DNA of 64,000 nt from JAKACA01 sp963735115 (GTDB lineage: Bacteria > Actinomycetota > Acidimicrobiia > Acidimicrobiales > Bog-793): positions 1,054,001 to 1,118,000 of the forward strand of contig CAVTJR010000001.1 in the NCBI GenBank assembly GCA_963735115.1. Direction: 5' to 3'. Both the position numbers and the translations under genes were made by a program. A model generated the notes under the pieces. That model saw nothing but the letters and a program-made list of their open reading frames with translations. It did no database searches and was not told where the DNA came from. Of this stretch, positions 18,068 to 29,300 are shown piece after piece. Positions within the stretch are counted from its first letter, which is position 1, and every line of letters begins with the position of its first letter.

Positions 18068-19099
18068 TCACCGGTCGTCCCAGGAGAGGACGACCTTGCC
18101 GCACTCGGCGGCACGCACGACCTCAAAGGCGGACTTGTAGTCCTCTGCGCCGAACCGGTGCGTGATGACGGGCGAGACGTCGAGGCCGGTGTTGACGAGG
18201 ACCGACATCCAGTACCACGTTTCGAACATCTCGCGGCCGTAGATGCCCTTCAGCGTGATCATGTTCGTCACGAGGTGCCCCCAGTCGACGCCGAAGTCCT
18301 CGCTCGGCAAGCCGAGCATGGCGATCTTGCCGCCGTGGCACATCGTCGCCAGCATGGATCGCAACGCGGGCGGTTTGCCCGACATCTCGAGCCCGACGTC
18401 GAAACCCTCCTTCATCCCGAGCTCATCCATCGCCTCCGCCAGCGTCACGACGCTCGGGTCAAGAGCGAGGGTGACGCCGACCGAGCGGGCGAGCTCGAGG
18501 CGGTAGTGGGAGGGGTCGGTGACGACGATGTAGCGGGCGCCGGCGTGGCGGGCGACGAGCGCCGCCATGATGCCGATCGGGCCGGCTCCGGTGATGAGCA
18601 CGTCCTCGCCGAGGACGGGGAAGGTCAAGGCGGTGTGCACGGCGTTGCCGAGCGGATCGAAGATGGCCGCCACGTCGAGGTCGATCCCCTCGCTGTGGCG
18701 CCAGACGTTGCCCGCCGGGATGGCGACGAAATCGGCGAACGCGCCGGCGTGGTTGACGCCGACGCTGGCGGTGCGGGAGCACTGCACCCGCCGCCCGGCC
18801 ATGCAGTTGCGACAACGTCCGCACACGAGGTGCCCCTCGCCGCTCACGATCTCGCCGACGGCGAGATCGGTCACGTTGGCACCGAGCTCGACGATCTCGC
18901 CCACGAACTCGTGGCCGACGACGAGGGGCACCGGAACGTTCTGTTGCGCCCAGCTGTCCCAGGCGTAGATGTGGAGATCGGTGCCGCAAATGCCCGTGCG
19001 GAGCACCCGTATCAGGACGTCGTCGTGTCCCACGACCGGCTCGGGTACTTCCTCCATCCACAGCCCGGGCTCGGCACGAACCTTCACGAGTGCCCTCAC
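18068..19099 (-). CDS. tdh: L-threonine 3-dehydrogenase (zinc MDR family)
   Basis: 343 residues from GTG 19099, preceded by GGGAGG at good spacing; the family length is about 341. The catalytic zinc site is seen in GICGTDLHIYAWD and VVGHEFVGEI. The structural zinc cysteines are in CGRCRNCMAGRRVQC. The Rossmann motif is GAGPIGIMAA. AWDSWAQ is a threonine-dehydrogenase signature loop and KGIYGREMFETW a typical late block. It oxidises threonine to 2-amino-3-ketobutyrate with NAD, the substrate of kbl 10 bases downstream. Confidence 0.93.
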   Translation of the reverse strand: MRALVKVRAEPGLWMEEVPEPVVGHDDVLIRVLRTGICGTDLHIYAWDSWAQQNVPVPLVVGHEFVGEIVELGANVTDLAVGEIVSGEGHLVCGRCRNCMAGRRVQCSRTASVGVNHAGAFADFVAIPAGNVWRHSEGIDLDVAAIFDPLGNAVHTALTFPVLGEDVLITGAGPIGIMAALVARHAGARYIVVTDPSHYRLELARSVGVTLALDPSVVTLAEAMDELGMKEGFDVGLEMSGKPPALRSMLATMCHGGKIAMLGLPSEDFGVDWGHLVTNMITLKGIYGREMFETWYWMSVLVNTGLDVSPVITHRFGAEDYKSAFEVVRAAECGKVVLSWDDR

Positions 19100-19193
19100 G
19101 TAGACGCCTCCCTCATGCGCGGCAATGTAGCGCGGCCCTGCGCCGCTAGCCTCGGCCGTCGCTGAACATCTTGACGGCAGGAGGGCTTTCTCG

Positions 19194-19649
19194 ATGACGG
19201 ATATCTCGGACGTGCCCAAAGCCGCTGACCACACGCACGTCGCCAACAACGGTAAGGCGGAGCTCACCCTCGACGAGCTCGCCGCCATCCAGCCCGGTAT
19301 GGCTCGCCTCATGGTCGAGGTGGCCGACCGGATGTGGAAGTGCTACCACGCCGGCAGGGCTCGCAACCGTCCCCTCGCCCGCTACCAGCTCTCAGAGGCC
19401 GTCAAGATCATGAAGACGGCGGTGGTCGTCCGCCCGAAGTACCTCGACGCCACCCAGAACTTCATCGCCGCAGAGATCGCCACCTTGCGGGGGGTGATCG
19501 AGGCGGAGGAGTGGGAGCGTTTCGAAGCCGTCTTCGAGGAGGTCGTGAAGGCGACGAACCGATATCACGAGGAGTTCGACAAGGGGTTTCTCGTGTGGAG
19601 GGTGCCGGAGGACCCGCCTCGCGACCTCGACCTCACGCCGCCGGCCTGA
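19194..19649 (+). CDS. Conserved-looking small soluble protein, function unknown
   Basis: 151 residues, start ATG 19194 with GGAGG eleven bases upstream. No signal peptide or membrane helix is seen. The central region is helical and charged, with MARLMVEVADRMWKCYHAGRARNR, then KYLDATQNFIAAEIATLRG and a final amphipathic helix (FEAVFEEVVKATNRYHEEF), giving a likely four-helix bundle. Codon use resembles its neighbours, which supports a real gene. It stands between divergent tdh and the convergent glucosidase, so context gives no function. Confidence 0.6.
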   Translation: MTDISDVPKAADHTHVANNGKAELTLDELAAIQPGMARLMVEVADRMWKCYHAGRARNRPLARYQLSEAVKIMKTAVVVRPKYLDATQNFIAAEIATLRGVIEAEEWERFEAVFEEVVKATNRYHEEFDKGFLVWRVPEDPPRDLDLTPPA

Positions 19650-19669
19650 GCGAGGCCGTTCGCAAGTCC

Positions 19670-22171
19670 TCAGGCCAATTCGACGATCGCCATGAGCCTG
19701 ATGGCGCGGGAGGACCGGCCCAACCGGAGCTCGTAGAGCCCCGGTTGGACGCTCCAGCCGCCCGCCCTCTCGTCGTAGCGGGCAAAGTCCCGTTCCGTCA
19801 GCCGGAACTCGACGCGGCAGGCTCCGCCTGCCTCGAGGGTGAGCTTCTCGAAGGCACGCAGCTGCTGCTCGGGCTCGTCCGACCGTCGATCGAGGGCGTG
19901 CACGTAGCACTGCACGACCTCGCTGCCGGCGCGATCGCCCGTGTTCTCCACCGTGAGGCCGGCGAGCACGAGCGGCGCCCCGCCGAGACCTGGTGGGAGC
20001 GGTCCCACCTGCAGCGGCCCCAGGCGGGCGACGTCGAGGCTGCTGAGAGCGAAGCTGGTGAAGGAGAGGCCCTCGCCGAAGCAGAATCGCGGCTCCACTT
20101 GCCTCGTGTCGTAGTGGCGGTACCCGACGAGCAGGTTCTCACCGTACGGGGCATGCCCGTCGCTGCCCGGGTAGAAGCGGAACGCCGGCGTGTCCTCGAT
20201 GCGTCGGGGGATGGTCGTCGGCAGCCGGCCGCCCGGATCGACTTCGCCGAGGAGCACGTCGGTCACGCCCTCGCCGGCCTGTTCGCCCCCGAACCAGATC
20301 TGCGCCAAGGTGGACACGTCGTCTGCCCAGTCCATCGTCACGGGCGAGCCGGCGTTCACGAGCACGCACGTGCGGTTGTTGGCAAGGACGAGTCGGCGGA
20401 CGAGCTGGTCCTGCAGACCCGGCAGATCCATCGACGATCGATCGTGTCCCTCCGTCTCCCACTCCGCCGAGGTGCCGACGACGCAGACGACAGCGTCGGC
20501 TTTCGACGCGAGCGTCTCGGCCCGGCGGAGCAGCTCGTCGCTCGTCGCCATCGGCGGGATGGCGCCGATCGTGAGCCCGCCGAGCGGGATGCCGGGCTGC
20601 TTGGTGTAGAGGACGACGACCTCGTGAGCTCTCCCGGACTCGAGGTCGACCGTGCCGAACGCCTCCTGCGAGCCGAGGCCGTAGAAACCCGTGCCCCTGC
20701 CCAGCTCACCTCGGGCATCGACGACGGTTGTACCGTCGACGAACAGTTGCGCCTCGCCCACCTGGGCGAGAGAGAAGGTCCAGGTTCCGGTCTCCTCGGG
20801 CACGACGGTGGCGTGCGCCCGGAGCACCCAGGACGTGAGCTCCGGGCCCGAGTCGGTCGGGACCGGGCTGTCCAGCCACGTGAAGGACCCGGCGGTGGCC
20901 GTGTCGGTGTGGCGCACCGTTGGGTCGAAGTCCTCCGTATCGAAGCTGGTCCCGGCGAAGTATTCGAGAGTGAAGCTCGCCTCCAAGGCGGGCGTCCTCG
21001 ACCAGGTCACGCAGCCGGGCTCGTGGGCGACGGTGACGCCGTGCGGGCTGAGACGGTCGTGCAGCGCCTGGAAGACCGACCGCCGGCCGACCGGGTTCAC
21101 GTGGGCGCTGCCTCCACCCTGGGCGACGGTGGCGACGGCATTTGGCCCGATGACGGCGAGCAGCTGGCCCTCGCCGAGGCTGAACGGCAGGACGGCACCA
21201 TCGTTCTTGAGCAGGACGAAGCTCGAGGCCGCCAACTCGCGTGCGATCGCCTGGCGCTCGGTGACCGTGGAGGTGGGCGTGCGAGCGCCTCGCCCCCGCC
21301 CGCCCCCGAGGGCTCCGGTGCGTTCGGCGAGGGTGAGGAGCCGTCGGACGTGATCGTCGATGACCGACTCGCTCACGTCGCCCTCCGCTGCGGCCTGGGC
21401 CAGCTTGTCGCCGTAGTAAAGGGGCGGGCCGGGCATCTCGAGGTCGAGGCCCGCAACGGCGGAGCCCACGGTGCTCTTGGTGCCGAACCAATCGGAGATC
21501 ACCACCCCGTCGAAGCCCCAGTCCGTCCGCAGCGTGCCCGCCAGCAACCCAGCGTGCTCGGCGGCGTACGTGCCGTTCACCTTGTTGTAGGACGACATCA
21601 CGGCCCAGGCACGGGCGTCGTGGACGGCTGCCTCGAAGGGGAGGTGGTACAGCTCGTGAAGGACGCGCTCGCCGACGTCCGAGCTGATCGTGTGCCGCTG
21701 GAACTCGGTGTCGTTCGCCACGTAGTGCTTCACGGTGGCGGCGACGCCACGAGCCTGCAGAGCGGCTACGTAGGCGACAGCCAGCCGAGCCGACAGGACC
21801 GGATCCTCCGAGTAGCACTCGAAGTGGCGTCCGCCGAGCGGGTGCCGGTGCAGGTTCACCGTCGGGCCGAGCAGGACGTGGACGCCGCGCTCGAGGCACT
21901 CGTCGGCGAGGGCGTTCGCCAGCTTGGCGGCTGCGGCCGTGTCGAAGGTCGCCCCGATGGCGGACCCGCACGGGAAGGACACCGAGGCCGTCCCGACCGA
22001 GCGCGCCCCGCGCACGCCCGAGGGACCGTCCGACAGGTGGAGAGCCGGGATGCCGAGGCGGGTGATCGCCGGCGTGTGCCAGAAGTCAGCACCACTCAGG
22101 AGCTGGATCTTCTCGTCGATGGTGAGCTCGACGAGGAGGGTTTCGACGCCATCGGCGGCGGCCGTGGTCAT
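19670..22171 (-). CDS. Glycoside hydrolase family 3 beta-glucosidase with PA14 insert
   Basis: 833 residues from ATG 22171, which overlaps the stop of the PHP gene (ATGA). The N-terminal TIM-barrel includes SDGPSGVRGAR, KHYVANDTEFQR and the nucleophile aspartate in GVVISDWFGT. After that comes the C-terminal GH3 domain (SFVLLKNDGAVLPF). A PA14 carbohydrate-binding insert follows (LEYFAGTSFD to VVLYTKQPG), and a fibronectin-III-like end (FCFGEGLSFTSF to ELRLG). The order matches bacterial PA14-containing beta-glucosidases. No signal peptide is present, so it probably acts on sugars already imported. Confidence 0.92.
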   Translation of the reverse strand: MTTAAADGVETLLVELTIDEKIQLLSGADFWHTPAITRLGIPALHLSDGPSGVRGARSVGTASVSFPCGSAIGATFDTAAAAKLANALADECLERGVHVLLGPTVNLHRHPLGGRHFECYSEDPVLSARLAVAYVAALQARGVAATVKHYVANDTEFQRHTISSDVGERVLHELYHLPFEAAVHDARAWAVMSSYNKVNGTYAAEHAGLLAGTLRTDWGFDGVVISDWFGTKSTVGSAVAGLDLEMPGPPLYYGDKLAQAAAEGDVSESVIDDHVRRLLTLAERTGALGGGRGRGARTPTSTVTERQAIARELAASSFVLLKNDGAVLPFSLGEGQLLAVIGPNAVATVAQGGGSAHVNPVGRRSVFQALHDRLSPHGVTVAHEPGCVTWSRTPALEASFTLEYFAGTSFDTEDFDPTVRHTDTATAGSFTWLDSPVPTDSGPELTSWVLRAHATVVPEETGTWTFSLAQVGEAQLFVDGTTVVDARGELGRGTGFYGLGSQEAFGTVDLESGRAHEVVVLYTKQPGIPLGGLTIGAIPPMATSDELLRRAETLASKADAVVCVVGTSAEWETEGHDRSSMDLPGLQDQLVRRLVLANNRTCVLVNAGSPVTMDWADDVSTLAQIWFGGEQAGEGVTDVLLGEVDPGGRLPTTIPRRIEDTPAFRFYPGSDGHAPYGENLLVGYRHYDTRQVEPRFCFGEGLSFTSFALSSLDVARLGPLQVGPLPPGLGGAPLVLAGLTVENTGDRAGSEVVQCYVHALDRRSDEPEQQLRAFEKLTLEAGGACRVEFRLTERDFARYDERAGGWSVQPGLYELRLGRSSRAIRLMAIVELA

Positions 22172-23006
22172 GGCCGCCGTTCCTTCAGCTCTTGCAATGC
22201 GCTCTCGGGCACGTCGAGATCCCCTTTGCCGGTCCCGACGCTGAGATCGGGCTTGTAGGTACCGTGATAGTCCGATCCGCCCGTGGCGGCGAGGCCGCAG
22301 CGGGTGGCGAGCTCGACGAGCCCGCGGCGCTCCTCGGCCGAGTAACGACCGTACCAACACTCCATGCCGGCGAGCCCGGCCTCGGCCAGCTCGGCCACCT
22401 GGCGCTCGAGCTCAGCGGGCTGAAGCCCGAGCGACAGTGGGTGGGCGAGGACGGCGAGCCCCCCGACCCCCTGGCGGCCGCGATGGTGGTGGGTGCGTCG
22501 ATGAACGCCTTTGGGAAGTAGGCCGGGCCGCCTTTGGCGAGGAGGGTGTCGAAGGCGTCTTGGTACGACTCGACGACACCGAGGCGAACGAGCACGGCGG
22601 CGAAATGCGGTCGCCCGAGGGTGGCGTCGCCCGCTTCGGTCCGAAGCATCTCCTCGCTGATGGGGATGCCGAGCTCGTTGAGGCGGGCGATGAGTCGGGC
22701 GTTGCGGGTGTCCCGATCCGCCCGCAATCGCGCGAGCAGGTCCTGTAGGGGGCCCTCGCCCGGCTCGACGAAGTAGCACAGGAGGTGCTGAGCCCCCGGC
22801 GAGAAACGACACGACACCTCGCAACCCGGCACGAACTCGATGCCCAGCTCTCTGGCCCGCGAGCGGGCCGCCTCGATGCCGGCAAGGCCGTCGTGGTCGG
22901 TGAGCGCCACGGCTCTGCAACCGGCCTCGGCCGCGAGCTCGACGATTCGCTTCGGCGAGTCGGACCCGTCGGAGCAGGTGGAGTGGGTATGGAGGTCGAT
23001 CATCAC
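22168..23006 (-). pseudogene. PHP-domain phosphoesterase (RNase AM / nucleoside bisphosphate phosphatase type), frameshifted
   Basis: The N-terminal part from 23006 reads as a PHP metal-dependent phosphoesterase: IDLHTHSTCSDGSDSP, ALTDHDGLAG and FVPGCEVSC. Near 22467-22471 the frame is lost. The continuation, LAVLAHPLSLGLQPAE through GLAATGGSDYHGTYKP and LQELKERRP, is in the next frame and ends at 22170-22168. Adding one base in the run of five C (plus strand) restores a single chain of about 280 residues with all metal motifs. Either the gene is recently broken or this is a homopolymer sequencing error. Start is GTG 23006 or ATG 23003, after GAGGAAG. It overlaps the glucosidase gene by four bases. 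Confidence 0.8.
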
Positions 23007-23092
23007 TTCCTCGGGGTGGATGCGGGGACGCGCCGCCCGGGGCGTGAGCGTACCCGGCCCGCTTCGGCAGTCGCTGGTGGCAGAATGGGACG

Positions 23093-24505
23093 GTGAGGGA
23101 AGCCTGTGGCGTTTTCGGGGTCTACGCCCCGGGCGCCCATGTTGCCAAGCTCACCTTCGACGGTCTCTTCGCTCTGCAACACCGGGGGCAGGAGTCCGCC
23201 GGCATGGCCGTGAGCGACGGTCAGACGATGACGGTCGTGAAGGACATGGGCCTCGTCGCAGCCGTCTTCGGCGAACGGACGCTCTCCTCGCTGCAGGGCG
23301 ACCACGCCCTCGGCCACGTGCGGTACTCGACGACCGGCCCGAGCACGTGGCACAACGCCCAGCCGGCCTATCGGTCGGTGGGGGCGACGGGCTTCTCGCT
23401 CGGCCACAACGGGAACCTCACGAACACGGCGGAGCTGGCCGCCGACGCCGGCATGCTGCCCGGCGTGCTCACTTCGGACAGCGACCTCGTCGCCGAGCTG
23501 CTGGCGCGGCGCTTCCCGGCCGATCCGGAGCCGCAGGAGTCCCATCTCATCGATGCCTTGATGGACGTGCTGCCCACGCTCGAGGGAGCGTTCTCCCTCG
23601 GCCTCATCGACGACGCCCGCCTTGTGGCGGTGCGCGACCCGCACGGCTTCCGCCCGCTCTGCTTGGGCGAACTGGCGTACTTCTTCGAGGGCGAGGAGCG
23701 CCGCGGCTACGTGGTGGCCTCCGAGTCTCCGGCCTTCGAGGTGATCGGAGCTGAGTTCATTCGCGAGATCGACCCCGGCGAGATGGTCGTGATCGGCGAG
23801 AACGGCGTGAAGTCGTTTCATCCCTTCGGCGCTGAGCGGGTGGACCCGAGGCTGTGCGTCTTCGAGTTCGTCTACTTCGCCCGCCCCGATACCCGGTTGG
23901 AAGATCGCGAGGTCTACGCCACCCGACGGAGGATGGGCGAGCTGCTCGCCGCGCAGGCGCCGGTCGGAGCCGACCTCGTCATCGGCGTGCCGGATTCGGG
24001 CATCACGGCCGCCGAAGGGTATGCCCTCGCCAGCGGCGTGCCCTACGGCCAGGGCCTCATCAAGAACCGCTACATCGGGCGAACGTTCATCGCCCCCACG
24101 CCCGAGGCGCGCATCTCGGGCGTACGGCGCAAGCTCAACCCGCTCCGTTCGAGCATCGCCGGCAAGCGCCTCGTCGTCGTCGACGACTCGATCGTGCGGG
24201 GCACGACGACGAGGGAGATCGTGAAGATGCTGCGCGACGCCGGCGCAAGCGAGGTACACCTTCGGATCTCCTCACCTCCGTTCGCCTGGCCCTGCTACTA
24301 CGGCATCGACACGCCCGTCCGGGAGGAGCTCCTGGCCGCCCGCATGACCGAGGAGGGCGTCCGCGCTCACGTGGGTGCGGATTCGCTCGGGTACCTTTCC
24401 CTCGAGAACCTCATGTCGGCCGTGGGGGCGGACTCGGAGGGAACGGGCTACTGCCGGGCGTGCCTGACGGGGAACTATCCGGCCCCCGTCCCTTCCACCT
24501 CGTAG
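23093..24505 (+). CDS. purF: Amidophosphoribosyltransferase
   Basis: 470 residues, the normal length. The GTG start encodes a four-residue leader before Cys5 (EACGVFGVY), the amide-transfer nucleophile exposed after processing, as in the Bacillus-type enzyme. The glutaminase domain shows LQHRGQESAGMA and GHNGNLTN. The phosphoribosyltransferase domain has VVVDDSIVRGTT, the PRPP loop. Late cysteines in YCRACLTG and an earlier one fit the 4Fe-4S form of the family. It makes phosphoribosylamine, the first committed step of purine synthesis. It is transcribed divergently from the PHP gene, and no other pur gene is adjacent. Confidence 0.95.
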   Translation: MREACGVFGVYAPGAHVAKLTFDGLFALQHRGQESAGMAVSDGQTMTVVKDMGLVAAVFGERTLSSLQGDHALGHVRYSTTGPSTWHNAQPAYRSVGATGFSLGHNGNLTNTAELAADAGMLPGVLTSDSDLVAELLARRFPADPEPQESHLIDALMDVLPTLEGAFSLGLIDDARLVAVRDPHGFRPLCLGELAYFFEGEERRGYVVASESPAFEVIGAEFIREIDPGEMVVIGENGVKSFHPFGAERVDPRLCVFEFVYFARPDTRLEDREVYATRRRMGELLAAQAPVGADLVIGVPDSGITAAEGYALASGVPYGQGLIKNRYIGRTFIAPTPEARISGVRRKLNPLRSSIAGKRLVVVDDSIVRGTTTREIVKMLRDAGASEVHLRISSPPFAWPCYYGIDTPVREELLAARMTEEGVRAHVGADSLGYLSLENLMSAVGADSEGTGYCRACLTGNYPAPVPSTS

Positions 24506-24631
24506 GGCTCGGCTCGCCTCAACCTGGCGCCCTCCGTTGCCTCCGGAAACGTGTGCATGGACGGCTCTCACCCACCCTGTCTGGTCGCCCGCAGCACTCA
24601 GTTGACGCCCACAGCCCATATCGTGGCCAGC

Positions 24632-25492
24632 ATGGAGCTTGGGCCTTTTGGGATCTGGTGGAGCGGCTGGCAGGAAAGTGACGGGATCGAGGCGTCGGCG
24701 GCCGAGATGGAGGAGCTGGGCTACGGCACCATGTGGCTGTCCGGTGGCTTCAACCCTGGTGTCTCCGGTCGCTTCGAGCGCCTACTGGCGGCCACCGCCC
24801 GCGCGACGGTGGCGAGCGGGATCATCAACACGTGGTTCACTCCAGCGGCGGAGATCGCCTCGGCCACCCACGAGCTGGAGGAGCGTTTCCCCGGGCGCTT
24901 CCTCCTCGGCCTCGGGGTCAGTCACGCAGCCCTCGTCGAAGGGAGCGGGCGGAGCTACGAGCGGCCGTTGACGCAGATGGTCGGGTTTCTCGACGAGTTG
25001 GACGCCGCCCGGCCGACGGTTCCGAAGGACCGTCGCATCCTGGCCGCGCTCGGTCGCAGGATGCTCGGCGTGGCGGCCGCTCGCTCGCTCGGGGCCCATC
25101 CCTACTTCGTCACGGTCGAGCACACCGTCGTTGCCCGTGAGGTCCTCGGCGTCGGCCCGTTGCTGGCGCCGGAGGTAGCCGTCGTGCTTGCCACGGATGC
25201 CGCTGCAGCACGCGAGAGCGCCCGCGGGTACATGGCCGGGTATCTCACCCTCCCCAACTACGTCAACAACCTGCGGAACCTCGGCTGGACCGAGGAGGAC
25301 GTCACCGAAGGGGGTAGCGACCGACTTGTGGACTCACTCGTGCCCTGGGGGAGCACGCAGGCGGTGGCGCGGCGCCTCCATGAGCACCGCGACGCCGGAG
25401 CCGATCACGTCTGCGTGCAGATCGTCGGCCCGCAGGGTGAGTTTCCTGTTGACAGCTATAGAGAGCTGGCGGGGGAGCTCGGTCTCAGCTGA
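24632..25492 (+). CDS. Luciferase-like F420-dependent oxidoreductase (TIGR03620-type)
   Basis: 286 residues from ATG 24632. The fold is the LLM TIM barrel, beginning MELGPFGIWW and with AAEMEELGYGTMWLSGGF at the first repeat. The FLLGLGVSHAALV segment is the usual cofactor-side strand of LLM flavin/F420 enzymes. The pattern of PYFVTVEHTVVAREVLG and YLTLPNYVNNLRNLG fits the mycobacterial F420 subgroup TIGR03620. The substrate is unknown. An earlier in-frame ATG at 24551 would add an unlike leader and is not chosen. Confidence 0.82.
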   Translation: MELGPFGIWWSGWQESDGIEASAAEMEELGYGTMWLSGGFNPGVSGRFERLLAATARATVASGIINTWFTPAAEIASATHELEERFPGRFLLGLGVSHAALVEGSGRSYERPLTQMVGFLDELDAARPTVPKDRRILAALGRRMLGVAAARSLGAHPYFVTVEHTVVAREVLGVGPLLAPEVAVVLATDAAAARESARGYMAGYLTLPNYVNNLRNLGWTEEDVTEGGSDRLVDSLVPWGSTQAVARRLHEHRDAGADHVCVQIVGPQGEFPVDSYRELAGELGLS

Positions 25493-25527
25493 GCGAGGCT
25501 GCTGCTCGGCAGGAGGGTCGCTGCCGG

Positions 25528-25971
25528 CTAGTGCGCCGTCGGCGGGCCTGTCGCCGGCGGGGCGCTCGATCCGCTCGACCACGGTGGCGGGCCCGACCCG
25601 GGAGGACCGTTCGACCACGGTGGCGGGCCACTCGATCCACTCGAGAACGGCGGCGGTCCATCTGCCGCCGCCTGTCCGTAGCCGAGGTCGGCCGCCCGCC
25701 GGAGGTACTCCTCCCGGCCGATCTCACCGCGGGCGTACTGCATCCGCAGCTCGTTGAACACGGGGTCGACGTGGCCAGGAGAGGGGACCGATCGGCCGGT
25801 GGGCCAAGAGTCGTCGAGCGGAGGCTGTCTGCGCTTGTTCAGGAGCTGCACGATCAGCACGATGCCGAGGACGACGAGCACGACGATGACGAACAGGAAG
25901 AGCAATCCGACGAACCGGTGCCCGCGGTGGAACCTGATCGCCGCCATCGCTGTCGAGGCTGCAAGCACCAT
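25528..25971 (-). CDS. Single-span membrane protein with SHOCT domain and Pro/Gly-rich tail
   Basis: 147 residues. One membrane helix at about residues 18-42 (FVGLLFLFVIVVLVVLGIVL) is followed by a linker. Next is a short SHOCT motif (VFNELRMQYARGEIGREEYLRRAADLG), the usual C-terminal oligomerisation/regulatory helix pair. The tail repeats GPPPWSxG units and is almost only Gly, Pro and Ser. The start at ATG 25971 is uncertain; GTG 26001 lies upstream. Such proteins are common in actinobacteria and have no defined role. Confidence 0.7.
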   Translation of the reverse strand: MVLAASTAMAAIRFHRGHRFVGLLFLFVIVVLVVLGIVLIVQLLNKRRQPPLDDSWPTGRSVPSPGHVDPVFNELRMQYARGEIGREEYLRRAADLGYGQAAADGPPPFSSGSSGPPPWSNGPPGSGPPPWSSGSSAPPATGPPTAH

Positions 25972-26191
25972 GACCCCATTGTCGCACGCAACGTTCGGCA
26001 CGGATCCATATCGCGGTTACGGCGGTCGAACTCGTAGACCAGCAAGGTGTCCTCTCGCCGGGCGTGTCGCAGGGCGTACCATCCGGCGATGGGTTTCCTC
26101 CTGCGAAAGCTCCAACGGATCCTGCGGACGCGACGCGAGCGAAAACAGCGCAGCCGACAGCGCTAGTCGCGCCGCCTCCGAGCGATTGGGT

Positions 26192-26995
26192 GTGCAAACG
26201 GAACCGAGTGACGTGCGGAGCCTGCTCGACGCCGTCGAGGACTCCACCGAAGGCGTCGTGGCGGCCCTTGAGCGGCTCGACGAGCGGGGTCTCGACGCCG
26301 AGAGCGAGCTTTCCGACTGGACTCGGCGGATGATCGTTGCGCACCTCTCCTATGTGGCAACCGCCTATCGAAGAGTCAGCGGGGACGCCCTGCTCACCGG
26401 GCGGTCGATGACCTATCCGGGTGGAGCCCCTGAGCGGACCGAATCGCTCCACTGCCTCGACGGCCGCACCGCCGAAGCCGCTGTCCGCGTGCTTCGTGAT
26501 TCGAGCACGGCGCTGCAGCGGCGTTGGGAGCAGGTGGACATCGAGCAGTGGGCGAAGACGTTTCAGATGGACCGACTCGGAACGATCCAGCTCAGTCGAT
26601 TGGTGGCGCTGCGCCTCACCGAACTCGAGATCGATCACGGCGACCTCGGCGTGGGATATGGGCCACATTCATGGTCAGCGGCCTTCGTCGAAAGTTGCCT
26701 GCCGCTTCGAATCGCCTGGCTCGCGGTCCATCACCGCAACCGTGTTGAGGCCGATCTCACCATCTGCGGCCGGTGGCTGTTGAGGACCCCCGAGCGGTCG
26801 TGGCTTGTCACGGCCTCGGAGACGGAAGCCAAATGTGTGCTTGCAGAACCGACGACGCCCGTCGACGTCGCCATCAGTGGCTCTGCTCCCGACCTCCTCG
26901 CCTTCCTACTCGGGCGCCGGCCGAGTACCCCATTGCGAGTCGACGGCATGCTGGCGTTGTTCCAGCAGTTCAAGTTGGCGTTTCCCGGACCATGA
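26192..26995 (+). CDS. Maleylpyruvate isomerase family mycothiol-dependent-type protein (DinB-like fold)
   Basis: 267 residues from GTG 26192. The N-terminal half is the MDMPI_N four-helix bundle. Its putative metal ligands are the histidine in MIVAHLSYVA and the ELEIDHGDLG block, giving the His-Glu-His-type site of mycothiol-dependent maleylpyruvate isomerases. The C-terminal half (LLRTPERSWLVTA, VDVAISGSAPDLLAFLLGR) is the small alpha/beta domain usually attached. A role in mycothiol-dependent isomerisation or conjugation is possible, but the substrate is unknown. The ribosome site is weak. Confidence 0.78.
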   Translation: MQTEPSDVRSLLDAVEDSTEGVVAALERLDERGLDAESELSDWTRRMIVAHLSYVATAYRRVSGDALLTGRSMTYPGGAPERTESLHCLDGRTAEAAVRVLRDSSTALQRRWEQVDIEQWAKTFQMDRLGTIQLSRLVALRLTELEIDHGDLGVGYGPHSWSAAFVESCLPLRIAWLAVHHRNRVEADLTICGRWLLRTPERSWLVTASETEAKCVLAEPTTPVDVAISGSAPDLLAFLLGRRPSTPLRVDGMLALFQQFKLAFPGP

Positions 26996-27148
26996 GGCTG
27001 CACCAGGGGACGGCCGGCCGCGGGTCGAGGACTGTTGCATGGTGGTGGACTTCGTTTCGCTGGGAGTAACATCGTCAGGGTCCAACTCGGCACATTCGGC
27101 GCTGGTGAGCACCTCAGCTGGCCAGCGCATGCCGGATGAGGTGCATCG

Positions 27149-27645
27149 ATGGTCTCGAAGACGACAAGCTCGCATGTGCCGTGGTCGGAGGAGCGAGCAC
27201 TGGCCCTCGTCGAGAGGCATCGCGAGGAACGCGGTCCGCTGATGCCGATCCTGCGCGAGCTGCAGGAGGTATTCGGTCACATCGATCCCCGGGCGGTGGA
27301 CGTCGTCGCCGAGGCGCTCAATCTGTCCAAGGCGGAGGTCTACGGCGTCATCACCTTCTACAAGGACTTCCGCTCCGAGCCGCCGGGCGCGTCGCTGATA
27401 CAAGTGTGCCGTGCGGAAGCGTGCCAGTCCATGGGTGCCGAGCGGCTCGCCCGTCACGCCCGTGAGCACCTTGGCGTCGAGTTCGGGGGCACGACGCCGG
27501 ACGGTGCAATCACGCTCGAGCAGGTGTTCTGTCTCGGCAATTGCGCCCTCTCGCCGGCGGTGATGGTCGACGGTCGACTGAAGGGCAGGGTCGACGAGGC
27601 TCGTTTCGACGAGCTCGTTGCCGATGCGAGGGGCCAGGCGACCTG

Positions 27646-27646
<1 letters not shown>
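27149..27646 (+). CDS. fdsG: NAD-dependent formate dehydrogenase gamma subunit (NuoE-like, 2Fe-2S)
   Basis: 165 residues from ATG 27149, GAGG seven bases upstream. An N-terminal helical part (ILRELQEVFGHID) leads into a thioredoxin-like ferredoxin domain. The four cysteines of the 2Fe-2S cluster are visible in QVCRAEACQ and FCLGNCAL. The same family includes HoxE and NuoE; the genes that follow make the formate dehydrogenase assignment. It relays electrons between the beta subunit flavin and the other clusters. It overlaps fdsB in TGATG. Confidence 0.88.
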
Positions 27647-29199
<1,553 letters not shown>

Positions 29200-29300
29200 G
29201 GCGCGATGTCGATGCCCCGATGACACGGTGGCAGAATGAGAAGTAACCGGAACGCAATGGGAACACACAGCACGGCGTCGATGACCGGAGGAGGTCAGGC

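Noticed and set aside
19334..22258. 974-residue plus-strand frame opposite the glucosidase
   Set aside because: No domain and biased composition; the minus strand encodes a full GH3 enzyme.
23003..24259. 418-residue frame opposite purF
   Set aside because: Antisense shadow of an intact PurF.
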